This document shows, piece after piece, positions 40,700-49,194 of a stretch of 57,272 nt of DNA. The translations under genes were made by a program, and so were the position numbers. Position 1 is the stretch's first letter, and each line of letters opens with the position of its first letter. Source of the stretch: Trichomonas tenax (taxonomy: Eukaryota; Parabasalia; Trichomonadida; Trichomonadidae); contig JALKBU010000236.1 in NCBI GenBank assembly GCA_023091735.1, positions 1 through 57,272 of the forward strand, read 5' to 3'. The notes under the pieces were generated by a model. It was given only the letters and a program-made list of their open reading frames with translations. It was not told where the DNA came from and searched no databases.

Positions 40700-41480
40700 A
40701 ATATTTCTGAAAAGTTTATTTTTATTTAATTATATAAAACATTTATTACAATATTTAGCGCCTTTCGATTTTAGATATTCCACAATTTCGCGAGACTTCA
40801 TTTCAATTGCAATTGATAATGGGTATTTGTATCATAATGATGATAAATAATGAATGTTTAATTTCATATGATAATAAAATGTGAATGATTGATTCCATAT
40901 CATAATGATGATAAAATGTGAATAATTAATTCGATATCACAATGATTATAAAATATGAATGATTGATTAATTTCATGTTGATGTCAACTCCATGCTCAAC
41001 CAGATATTGAACAATTTCGAGAGACTTCATTTCGATTGCAATTGATAATGGAGATTTATATCATTATGATATTCAAATTAAAATGTTTAATTTCATATCA
41101 TAATGATGATAAAATGTGAATGCATTTGCTATAGCATTCATTAATGGTGTGTTACCAAATTTGTCTGCAAAATTGATATCAGCGCCATTTTCGATCAATG
41201 CGATTGCTGATAAAGTGTATTTTTCCCAAATTGCCTCGAATAGAGTTGTATCCTCTGATAGTGAATATTTTTCATTAATATTTGCTCTATGTTGCATTAA
41301 GCAGTGAATAAGCTTCGCATTGTTACACCGTGCAACAAGCTTTCAACAAGGTTCATCGTTTAATGAATGTGTATTTACATCAGCGCCTCTTTCGTTATAG
41401 CAGAATCGTAGATTCGACTATTTTTTGAATCGTCTTGCTTAGAATTGATTTTGACATTCATCTTTGAAAAAATTTTGAAT
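40700..41480 (-). pseudogene. Ankyrin-repeat pseudogene with duplicated units
   Basis: Minus strand, many breaks. RGADVNTHSLNDEPC-stop-KLVARCNNAKLIHCL (about 41390-41300), then a clean 74-codon stretch 41297-41073 (QHRANINEKYSLSED; ALIENGADINFADKFGNTPL). After that come two copies of a unit whose best-preserved form reads SIAIEMKSLEIVQYLVEHGV. The two units are separated by an AT-rich insert carrying four degenerate copies of a 30-base sequence containing CATAATGATGATAAAATGTG (about 40860-41120). Ankyrin repeats of trichomonad type, no usable frame. Both ends are uncertain. Confidence 0.7.
40860..41120. repeat. Degenerate direct repeats of about 30 bases
   Basis: Four variants of TTCATATCATAATGATGATAAAATGTGAATG occur (shown here in part: CATAATGATGATAAAATGTG at about 40901 and 41098; TCATATGATAATAAAATGTG at 40864; TCACAATGATTATAAAATAT at 40936). 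They sit inside the decayed ankyrin gene at repeat-unit boundaries. Confidence 0.65.
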
Positions 41481-41689
41481 TTCTTTCAAAAGCATTTTGT
41501 AACTATCTAAATTACGTATATCGTCTTATCAACTTTGTGAGCTTCTGTAAATATTCTAGAATTTCCTTTTCTTTTGCAGGAGATAGCTCAAATATTCCAT
41601 CCGATATTTCAATGTATTGCTCGTGTTTCATAATTCATTGAATAATTCCGCATCAATGTTATCCATCAAAAAATATGAATAGTGAAATT

Positions 41690-41830
41690 TACATGTCAAA
41701 AATATTCAAAAAAAATTTTACATGACAACTGATTTTACAAATTAATCACATTTGTCAAAAAATTGAATATATTTGACAAACATCATTTACAATATATTTA
41801 CATGACAAAATAGAGTGGTATTGTCAAAAA
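41690..41830. promoter_or_regulatory. Dense ACATGACA/TTTGTCAAA cluster upstream of casein kinase 1
   Basis: Within 140 bases: TTTACATGTCAAAAA, TTTTACATGACAA, ATTTGTCAAAAA, ATTTGACAAAC, TTTACATGACAAAA and ATTGTCAAAAA. They end 45 bases before the start codon at 41875, where TTGACATTTC also occurs. The densest group of this motif in the window. Confidence 0.4.
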
Positions 41831-41874
41831 TGGTTGTAAAGTATAAAAACTTGACATTTCTCGTTTCTTCATAA

Positions 41875-43101
41875 ATGTCTGATATTATTGTTCCAGATAT
41901 TGGCGATGTCATTAACGGGAAGTACCAAGTCACAAAAAGAATCGGCGCTGGTTCTTTTGGTGCCATTTACGAAGTCCAAGAGCTCGAAACAGGAAAAATG
42001 CTTGCTGTTAAATTGGAAAGACCGACATCTCCGTCTCCACAACTTCAGTACGAGCACAGGCTTTACACAATTCTCGATGGTGCCTATGCAATTCCGAGAG
42101 TTTACGAATTTTGGACTGAAGAAAATTGGAGAGGTATGGCAATGGATAGACTTGGATGCTCTTTAGGTTACTGGTTTAGAAAATGCGGTAAAGTTCTCTC
42201 TATGAAGACAACTCTCATGTGCGGAATTCAAATGCTTTCAAGACTTGAATATCTTCATACTCGTTCATTCATTCACAGAGATATCAAACCAGATAACTTC
42301 GTCTTCGGTATCGGCAAAAATTCAACACTGCTGTTCTTAATTGACCTTGGTTTAGCAAAAAAGTATCGCGATCTTATTTCTCATGCACACATTACGTATT
42401 CCGAAGATAGAGGTCTCGCAGGCACAGCAAGATATGTTTCTATCAACGTTCATAATAGTGTCGAGCAATCATGTCGAGATGATCTTGAATCAGTTGGATA
42501 TGTTTTGATTTCTTTGATTAACGGTACTCTTCCATGGCAGGGAATGGAAGCATGCAGCGACAATCAGAAGTATGATCTGATTCAACAGTCAAAAGTTAAC
42601 ACAACACTTGAAAATTTGTGTGAAAATCTTCCAAATGAGTTTCTCGCTTATATGACAAAAGTAAGAGAACTCAGATTCGATGAAAGGCCACCGTATGCAC
42701 TTTTCAGAGCTCTTTTCTCTAAAGTTATGACAGATAATAATTATGCATTTGATTTCAAATATGATTGGATTGTTCCACGTGCACAAAGACTTGATGCTGC
42801 TCTAAGATCAATACCTGATGTTGGAAAAACACCAATCTCTGTTCACACAATTAATATTAAGGAAATTGTTGAAACAGGAAGACAAGTTGATTTGATGCAA
42901 CCACTACCTTTCTATTCGATCCTTACAGACGCAGCACTTTTCGTTGGCTTGAGCAGAAAAGCTGAAGAAAATTCACAGCAAAAGAAGACTAAAAAGTCAT
43001 TCTGCGAGCAACAGAGTATCTTCCTTCTCAATCCAAAGAAGATCAGAGCTCGTCCAGGCATCCTTGAACTCGAATTTTTGCAAAATCCTCCTGCTAAATA
43101 A
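41875..43101 (+). CDS. Casein kinase 1 family protein kinase
   Basis: 408 residues. The kinase domain runs 16-290. Gly-rich loop GAGSFG (24-29), catalytic K46 in AVKLERP, HRDIKPDNF (134-142), metal-binding D157. CK1 marks are GTARYVSINVH and EQSCRDDLESVGYVLISLIN, where other families have an APE motif. The DFG motif reads DLG (157-159). CK1 enzymes phosphorylate primed or acidic substrates in cell-cycle, trafficking and signalling pathways. Trichomonads have many copies. The C-terminal 110 residues are family-specific, with a Lys/Gln-rich link (AEENSQQKKTKKSFCEQQ). The stop is TAAA. The substrate cannot be told. All catalytic residues are present, so it is likely active. Confidence 0.95.
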   Translation: MSDIIVPDIGDVINGKYQVTKRIGAGSFGAIYEVQELETGKMLAVKLERPTSPSPQLQYEHRLYTILDGAYAIPRVYEFWTEENWRGMAMDRLGCSLGYWFRKCGKVLSMKTTLMCGIQMLSRLEYLHTRSFIHRDIKPDNFVFGIGKNSTLLFLIDLGLAKKYRDLISHAHITYSEDRGLAGTARYVSINVHNSVEQSCRDDLESVGYVLISLINGTLPWQGMEACSDNQKYDLIQQSKVNTTLENLCENLPNEFLAYMTKVRELRFDERPPYALFRALFSKVMTDNNYAFDFKYDWIVPRAQRLDAALRSIPDVGKTPISVHTINIKEIVETGRQVDLMQPLPFYSILTDAALFVGLSRKAEENSQQKKTKKSFCEQQSIFLLNPKKIRARPGILELEFLQNPPAK

Positions 43102-43325
43102 ATTGTATGTTGTATGTTTTATTTCAATCATAAGCTTTTATATAATATGATTTTGGTGTTCATTGTGAAAACATATTTTATATGAAAATTGAATTTGAGA
43201 TTTTGGATATCAGTTGTATTTCAAAAGGTGAAATATGTAGAGTATGTGTTTTATTTTTGGAGTGAAATTATGAAAAAGAAAATTCCCCTGTTTTAGAAAT
43301 AAAATTAGGGGGAGAATCATTTAGA

Positions 43326-45842
43326 ATGAAAACTCTTCGAGCGAAAATTTCATGTTATGGATCAGTTGGCGTTTGGAAATTAGTAAGCCCACATTTAATT
43401 TCTCTCGCTCCGAAGGAAGTTAGAGATCCTTTGGACGCCAAACAGACAAAAATGATGAAATTTCATGTTACACCTGTTTATGAGATCGAGCCATCGAATA
43501 TTGATTCATATTATCTCGCACCGCACCTAATTTTGTACTTTTTTGACTCCAAAAGTCAATCTGAATTCAAGAAAACACAATTGCCCCAGATAGAACAGTT
43601 CAAGCAAAAATACGACCGTGACTATATCAATATACAATATGTGTTCGTTAATGATCCGAAGAAAACAGGCACAAAAAGCTTCTTTGGAGATGGATCAAAT
43701 TATATTCCTTACTTACAATTGCAATTAAACAACTTATCTGTGTTCCACGTGAAGTCTAAAGGGGAAATCAAAAAGAAAGATATCAGTAATTGCTGGGGAG
43801 AATATGTCACATTAATTAAGCAATCAATTCTTCAAAGAATCGAGCATCTTAAGAAAATGACAAAGAAAATTCAAACTATTACTGATTTCCGCAATGCTTT
43901 AACATATGTTTCGATTTACGATGATCTTGGATATTATCAGAATTCATTGGAGGTTCTAAACAACACAAAGAGACAAGTTAAGCAAAACTCGAAACATATC
44001 TGTACAGATTTTATGACAAAATCATCATTTACATTTTCATTAGATTTATCAACAGGTTCTGATGACGCTGAAGAGTCATTAGCGAATGCTTTGTCATCGA
44101 TTCCAATCTACACTCTGTTATTTATCATTTCGAAGAGAATTTCAAGTTGTTATTTCTCTCTTGAACGTCCTTGGAGTGCAATTGAACAAGTTTGGAATTT
44201 CTTGACAGAAAACGTCGACAAAGTCTCAGCAACAACAGTCTATCACTCAAGTATGGTCACGTTATGGATTGCGCAAGTCTTGCAGAACATCATCACTTAT
44301 AGCCAGAACGAAATTTCGATGGGACGAACGCAAACATTCAAATTCTACACAGCAGCTCTTGAATGGTATTTGAGATTGCTTCCAATCATCAATGAGAACA
44401 GAATAGATTATCCAGCGCCAAATAGTGCTAAATTCGGAAGGCAAGTTTTAGAATCACTCTTTGAAGGCAAAGATATCCGCAACGAAATGAACAAACTCAA
44501 CGAAAGATTGTGCTTGGTTTATATCAACAGTGGATACTCAAGATGTGCTGCTTTAGCTGCTCAACAAGAACGCAGCTTCACTTCTTCTACAACGAAAGAG
44601 AAAACATTCTTGCATCAGATGATTCGTCCATTAGTTCAAGGCCCTCGTCCTAAAGCTTTACAATGTCCAACAGTTGAATCATACAGCACACTCAAGCCAC
44701 AGGATATGTTGAATGCTGCAGCTTTTCATTTACTTGATGGAAATGAAGATGCTGATGTTGCTGCTCAAGTTATCAACAAATTCTTATATGTCAAGCAAAC
44801 AGACTCATGCAACTATAAGATGAATCTTCCAATTATTGTTGACATCACACAGAAGCATCATGCAACACAAGGAGTGCCAGGAAAGTTCCCAATGACATTC
44901 AAATGTCCATTCAAGCATCAACTTCATATTCCCGCAATGTCATTGAATTTCACGAGTGAAAGATTCAACGGAACAGCCATCATTGCCAATGATTTCGATC
45001 TTTATGATGGTGCTGTTGTTTACTTCGAAGGATGCTTCAACACTACTGATTGTTATAGATTAGTTTCTGGAGATTTCCGCATCGGTGTTGCAACACTTCA
45101 AATCTCAATGGTAAATACGAATTATTTCATTGTTGTTGATGAGCAAGTTCCAAACTTCACAGTGAGTGTTGAACTTCCAGAGTATTTGCTTCCTAACTGG
45201 CAGTATGCGCTTATCAAGCTCACGTGCAGCCACAAGGATACATTGACAATGAAGGTCGCAGGCATTAAGTACAAGCCAGGTGTTATGAAGTTAGAAAATA
45301 ACAACGATCTCAAAGCCACTGTTAATGATAAGAATGAAATGATATTCGAAGATGTTCCTGAAGGCATTCATGAGCTTTATCTTCTTGTTTTTGCTCAGTC
45401 TGTAGGTACATTAACGTTAACTGTTTCTTCGAAGCATTTAACTCAAACAGTTGAACAGCCATTCAAAGTTTCAGAGTTCTTGAATGTCAAAGTTGAATAC
45501 CTGAAGACAACTGGTGTTGCGATGGTTACAGGAACAACAGATAAGCAGCGCGGTATTGCAATTCAGTCAATACAATTCTTGGATTCAAATGGAAATGCTT
45601 TAGAAACTGATTCTATTGGAATTCCTGCTCCTTTGAGTCCTGTCAAACGCACTGCTCTGTTCGAAATCACTGGAGAACCAGAGACAGCTGTTGTCACTCT
45701 CAGCCAAAAAGGCCTAAAGCCATTCACTTTGCGATTCAACATTAATGTCATTGGTGAAGTCATCCAAGAACCAGAAGTTCCAAAGATTGTTGCTCCAATG
45801 ACTTGTTTGATTCCAGATGGTGTTAATCCATTTGCTATTTGA
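43326..45842 (+). CDS. TRAPPC10/Trs130-like large TRAPP II subunit
   Basis: 838 residues, intact. The N-terminus fits the TRAPPC10 lead: an early strand, FHVTPVYEIEPSNIDSYYLA, then LPQIEQFKQKYDRDYINIQY (human: L.KW..VLKAH..VDWLIVIVE) and a stretch with RNALTYVSIYDDLGYYQNSL EVL (human EYFMVQEELAFVFEMLQQFEDAL). The middle is helical. The C-terminal third is beta-rich (DGAVVYFEGCFN; FTVSVELPEYLLP; LHIPAMSLNF), as in the Ig-like region of these subunits. It is shorter than human TRAPPC10 (about 1,259). TRAPP II activates Rab11-type GTPases at the late Golgi. The call rests on layout and patches, so TRAPPC10-like is safer than a strict orthologue. It starts after AATCATTTAGA, a TCA-type initiator. 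The stop is TGA, unlike most genes here. Confidence 0.7.
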   Translation: MKTLRAKISCYGSVGVWKLVSPHLISLAPKEVRDPLDAKQTKMMKFHVTPVYEIEPSNIDSYYLAPHLILYFFDSKSQSEFKKTQLPQIEQFKQKYDRDYINIQYVFVNDPKKTGTKSFFGDGSNYIPYLQLQLNNLSVFHVKSKGEIKKKDISNCWGEYVTLIKQSILQRIEHLKKMTKKIQTITDFRNALTYVSIYDDLGYYQNSLEVLNNTKRQVKQNSKHICTDFMTKSSFTFSLDLSTGSDDAEESLANALSSIPIYTLLFIISKRISSCYFSLERPWSAIEQVWNFLTENVDKVSATTVYHSSMVTLWIAQVLQNIITYSQNEISMGRTQTFKFYTAALEWYLRLLPIINENRIDYPAPNSAKFGRQVLESLFEGKDIRNEMNKLNERLCLVYINSGYSRCAALAAQQERSFTSSTTKEKTFLHQMIRPLVQGPRPKALQCPTVESYSTLKPQDMLNAAAFHLLDGNEDADVAAQVINKFLYVKQTDSCNYKMNLPIIVDITQKHHATQGVPGKFPMTFKCPFKHQLHIPAMSLNFTSERFNGTAIIANDFDLYDGAVVYFEGCFNTTDCYRLVSGDFRIGVATLQISMVNTNYFIVVDEQVPNFTVSVELPEYLLPNWQYALIKLTCSHKDTLTMKVAGIKYKPGVMKLENNNDLKATVNDKNEMIFEDVPEGIHELYLLVFAQSVGTLTLTVSSKHLTQTVEQPFKVSEFLNVKVEYLKTTGVAMVTGTTDKQRGIAIQSIQFLDSNGNALETDSIGIPAPLSPVKRTALFEITGEPETAVVTLSQKGLKPFTLRFNINVIGEVIQEPEVPKIVAPMTCLIPDGVNPFAI

Positions 45843-45976
45843 TTTGTTTTATTGTATAAAATCTTTATATCTTTACTCGAATATTATATCATTACCATCA
45901 ACAAATATATATGTGGATTTATTCCATTCATATTTACTGGATTAATTGAAAAAATGAGTTGATAATTCAAAAATAT

Positions 45977-47220
45977 TTAATCAGAACAAGCTACGAATAT
46001 TTCAAAAATACAATAAATGGTAATGTAATTATATGGTAGAACTTGAGTTACATCTATTGTGCAAATAATAGAATTTAAGCTGAAATAACTTGGACCGAGT
46101 TCAGGGTTTAACTTATTGACTAAACCTGAAAATGTATTCTGACTGAAATAGCAAAAATTTGTATTAATTGAAGATGTGTTTATTAATATAATCGCATACC
46201 TACAGTTACAATCCATAAATGTACTGTTTTGTAATGTAAAAGATTGACAATTTTGGCATTTAAGAGCACCAGATTCAAACGCTATAAAATTATGATTAAG
46301 CAAATTAATATATCGAATAACGATACTTGGTTTGCAAGATCCAATTCTTAATGTTTGATCATTCGTGATAGTATTATATGACGTTATAAATTACGCGATA
46401 CTATCTGAAGAACCAAAAGCAAAACATCCTGTCGAATCACCGCCTGCTTGGGTGTATCGATATATTTATTCTATGCACTGTCATTTTTCCATATCTGACT
46501 GTAATAGTTTCACCCATGGTTATCGATACATTTTAACAATGCTCACAAGAAATATCTTGAACAAAATTTATGGAATTTGAACTCAAAATAGAATCAAATG
46601 CATGACGATATTTCGATCTCGAATGATCAAAAGAATTTTTCTTTAGAACGACATTTCCGTTGCTATCAAAGTGGCATGAACCACCTGATTGTATATCAGA
46701 TCCTCCACAATGTGAAAATATACAACATATAGTATTAATTATGCTATTCATAACACTTTGTTTAATATTGATTGCATTAGTATTCTCAAAATTTTCAAAT
46801 TTGCATAAGAAAATACTATACTTTTGGTTGCTGTCAGTGAGTGTATTAGGTCCAGTGAAAGTTTTGTATTTAAATGAAATTCAACAAATGAAATCGACAT
46901 TAGTACTTACATTCATAAAAATGGCACTTTTAATCGTCCACAAAACAGATAACGAGCATTGTAGTTTAGACATCAATAATAACCTTGAACGAAGTTAAAA
47001 TTATGTTGATTCTATTGATAGAAGAAATATGGCAAGTTGCACAATTGCATGGATAAAGTGCATAGCGATGAATTCCATGAGAAATCAAGAAAGAACGGAA
47101 TGTTGTATCTTTATTGTCAATCATAACACTTCCACATTTGAGACTGCGACAACCAATGAATGTCTACAGATGAAATGGAATAACAATTGCAAAAAGCGTC
47201 CCAATATAGACATTGGTATA
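45977..47220 (-). pseudogene. Beta-helix-like surface family copy
   Basis: Minus strand. Upstream remnant (about 47170-47030): CRSLKCGSVMIDNKDTTFRS. Central piece (46751-46533): CIFSHCGGSDIQSGGSCHFD, VVLKKNSFDHSRSK and NSINFVQDISCEHC. Tail piece (46303-45977): GALKCQNCQSFTLQNSTFMD, CYFSQNTFSGLVNK, then FSLNSIICTIDVTQVL. Cys-, Asn- and Ser-rich short strands in the same order as other copies. Frames shift between the pieces. A plus-strand open frame over 46660-46998 with a hydrophobic stretch is antisense here and is not called. Confidence 0.6.
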
Positions 47221-47283
47221 TATGCTTTTTAGTATATTAAAAAAGACATATTGATGAATAAATCCATAGTAAAATCAATATTT

Positions 47284-48228
47284 TTACTTATTCTTTTTCC
47301 GCTCAATACCTCCTTGCATTCCCTGCATGAATTTTCTAATAGATGCACCAATCTGTTTATCTTCAAAGCCCCAATCTTCGTTAAGCTCTGCAGCAGTAGG
47401 AATCTTCTGCAGAGGAAGTCTTTGTGGCGACTTTTGCGGAGTAGAAACTTTTTCTTCTTTAGGTTTTTCTTCTAAAATTGATCCTCCCGTTTCTTCAACA
47501 GGTTCTATAAAACTCTTCTGTTTCTCAAACGCACTGGCGCGGGCTTCTTCTAGTGGATCTGTGTTCAACAATATATCTCTTGAAAGCTGTGGCCTGATAT
47601 TTCCAGTTTTTCCATGGCTCGATGTATCAGGAAGGTCTTTGAGCCACGCTAAGTATTCTTCGTCTGCTTCTATTGACGCTGCCTGTATCCATGATGTATT
47701 AATCTGCAAATCAACTTCTTTATCAATAATAACTGGTTTAGCTTTCTTTTTTGACCTTTTTCCAGCGTCAGAAGTTGTGTTGTAGTGTGAGTCTGATGAA
47801 AAGCTGAAGCTGGACTTGCTCAATTCATTTTCTTGTTGTGATGATAAATCAATAGAATGTTTAACGAGATCTGTGTATGCAGAATTGATGTAAACCTTTG
47901 GATCTTCGTGAATTATGCTCTTTGACGTCTGTATTTGAATCATTTGCGTTTTCTTATTTGTATATTTGTATTTATTTAATAAATTTTCTCTCTGTTGCTC
48001 AAATTTTTTGACCTTTTCGTCTATATTCGTGTCATCTTCGTTCTCGTCCTGATCATCCGAATCAAAAACCGAATATTTCATTGTTGATGGAATAATTCCT
48101 TCGATTTTTCGCGGAAAAAGGAAATCGTCGAGTCCTGCGCCGCTCTCCAGTGAAGTGGTGAAATAATTTCCAGAAGCGAGTGGCTGCATCGGGAACGAGA
48201 AGAGACTTCCCGTCCTTACGTTAGACAT
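47284..48228 (-). CDS. Conserved-looking acidic protein of unknown function
   Basis: 314 residues from ATG 48228 (MSNVRTGSLFSFPMQPLASG; another in-frame ATG lies 15 bases upstream). No named domain recognised. It has an acidic stretch (FDSDDQDENEDDTNIDEKVK), a Lys-rich patch (KRSKKKAKPVIIDKEVDLQI) and Ser-rich segments. The C-terminal AAELNEDWGFEDKQIGASIR then KFMQGM is probably helical and may be a binding peptide. Composition suggests a largely disordered nuclear or cytosolic factor. The frame is uninterrupted, with normal codon use compared with neighbouring genes. The downstream neighbour is beta-helix debris. It diverges from the small membrane frame at 48.3 kb by about 110 bases. Confidence 0.75.
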   Translation of the reverse strand: MSNVRTGSLFSFPMQPLASGNYFTTSLESGAGLDDFLFPRKIEGIIPSTMKYSVFDSDDQDENEDDTNIDEKVKKFEQQRENLLNKYKYTNKKTQMIQIQTSKSIIHEDPKVYINSAYTDLVKHSIDLSSQQENELSKSSFSFSSDSHYNTTSDAGKRSKKKAKPVIIDKEVDLQINTSWIQAASIEADEEYLAWLKDLPDTSSHGKTGNIRPQLSRDILLNTDPLEEARASAFEKQKSFIEPVEETGGSILEEKPKEEKVSTPQKSPQRLPLQKIPTAAELNEDWGFEDKQIGASIRKFMQGMQGGIERKKNK

Positions 48229-48336
48229 TTTTATTTTGATCACATTCCATACAAATGCTAATTTTAATGCTATTTTAACATATTTTTCACTATTTTATTA
48301 TCATATAAATTTATGTTATATTGTTCTCTATATATG

Positions 48337-48600
48337 TTTCATGTTTTTAATTGTGTTTCATATTCAGACAAACAAAGATTCTGGAGCGGAAATTTATCAT
48401 TTCTTGCCTACCCTATAACGACCTTTATATATTGCGTGTGCATGGTTATAGTTTTTCGCGTGATTAATCCTGATATTTCGTGGTGCAAGTGGTGTCAACT
48501 TGCAAACTGCGTGAACATATCAGGATGGTGTCCGCCTGTTACAACAGTTCAGCATCACACGTTTTATGTTGAAGATCGTTGCTATTTAATTCCTTATTAG
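48337..48600 (+). CDS. Possible small Cys/Trp-rich membrane protein
   Basis: 87 residues from ATG 48337 (an in-frame ATG 24 bases upstream would add eight). A hydrophobic segment LAYPITTFIYCVCMVIVFRV is followed by a Cys/Trp-rich part (DISWCKWCQLANCVNISGWC then PPVTTVQHH) and VEDRCYLIPY. The Cys spacing looks selected, not random, and the tail has an N-glycosylation site (NIS). No family recognised. It may be real, a fragment of a larger gene or chance. Only its compositional order supports it. Confidence 0.4.
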   Translation, partial: FHVFNCVSYSDKQRFWSGNLSFLAYPITTFIYCVCMVIVFRVINPDISWCKWCQLANCVNISGWCPPVTTVQHHTFYVEDRCYLIPY

Positions 48601-49194
48601 TAAATTTTTTATTATTAAACATGTAATTTTACGGTAATTTTCATTTGCATCCCTCTGGTATTATATTAATGAGTTTTTAGTGTTGGCAGTATTTTATAAT
48701 ATTTGACATGTAAAATTAATTTGTCAAATGATTTCATTTCGCTCTATTTTTGCTATAATCGAGCTAAGCTAATTGAATATAGTCATTTTATGGGAGATAT
48801 AATTATGTGGTAAATGAAATTTTGAAATTTATTGTTGATATTTATTTCGCACATCAATATCATTGATATAATTTTAGAAATAATGAAAATTTAATTATAT
48901 CTTCTTGAACGATTTTGTAGTTTATAAGCCAAGAGGATATATATAACAAAGGATTTGTAAGGTTTATAAGATATGCCATGTAAAATATATTTTTGCTGTG
49001 TAATTTTAATATTATTTTGTCATGTAAGTTATTTTTAGTCATGTAAAACTTATTTTTGTCATGTAAATTTTCAAGTATTTTGGAAATAATGATACTAATA
49101 GGCTCTATGTAGTATGTAGATTCCAAAAATCCAAAGAAAATGAACAAATGTCTTTGAGCCCAAAAAAGTGCAAAATTTTGCAAAAATCTGAAAA
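48601..49194. promoter_or_regulatory. Intergenic region with repeated CATGTAAA motifs upstream of exportin-1
   Basis: TTGACATGTAAAATTAATTT at 48703-48722. Then GCCATGTAAAAT (48974), GTCATGTAAGTT (49019), GTCATGTAAAAC (49039) and GTCATGTAAATT (49059). The last three are spaced exactly about 20 bases, in the same orientation as the exportin gene, and end about 125 bases before its ATG. Confidence 0.45.

Noticed and set aside
46660..46998. Plus-strand frame with a hydrophobic segment, a possible membrane anchor
   Set aside because: The minus strand of the same DNA reads as a beta-helix-like family member, which explains it better.
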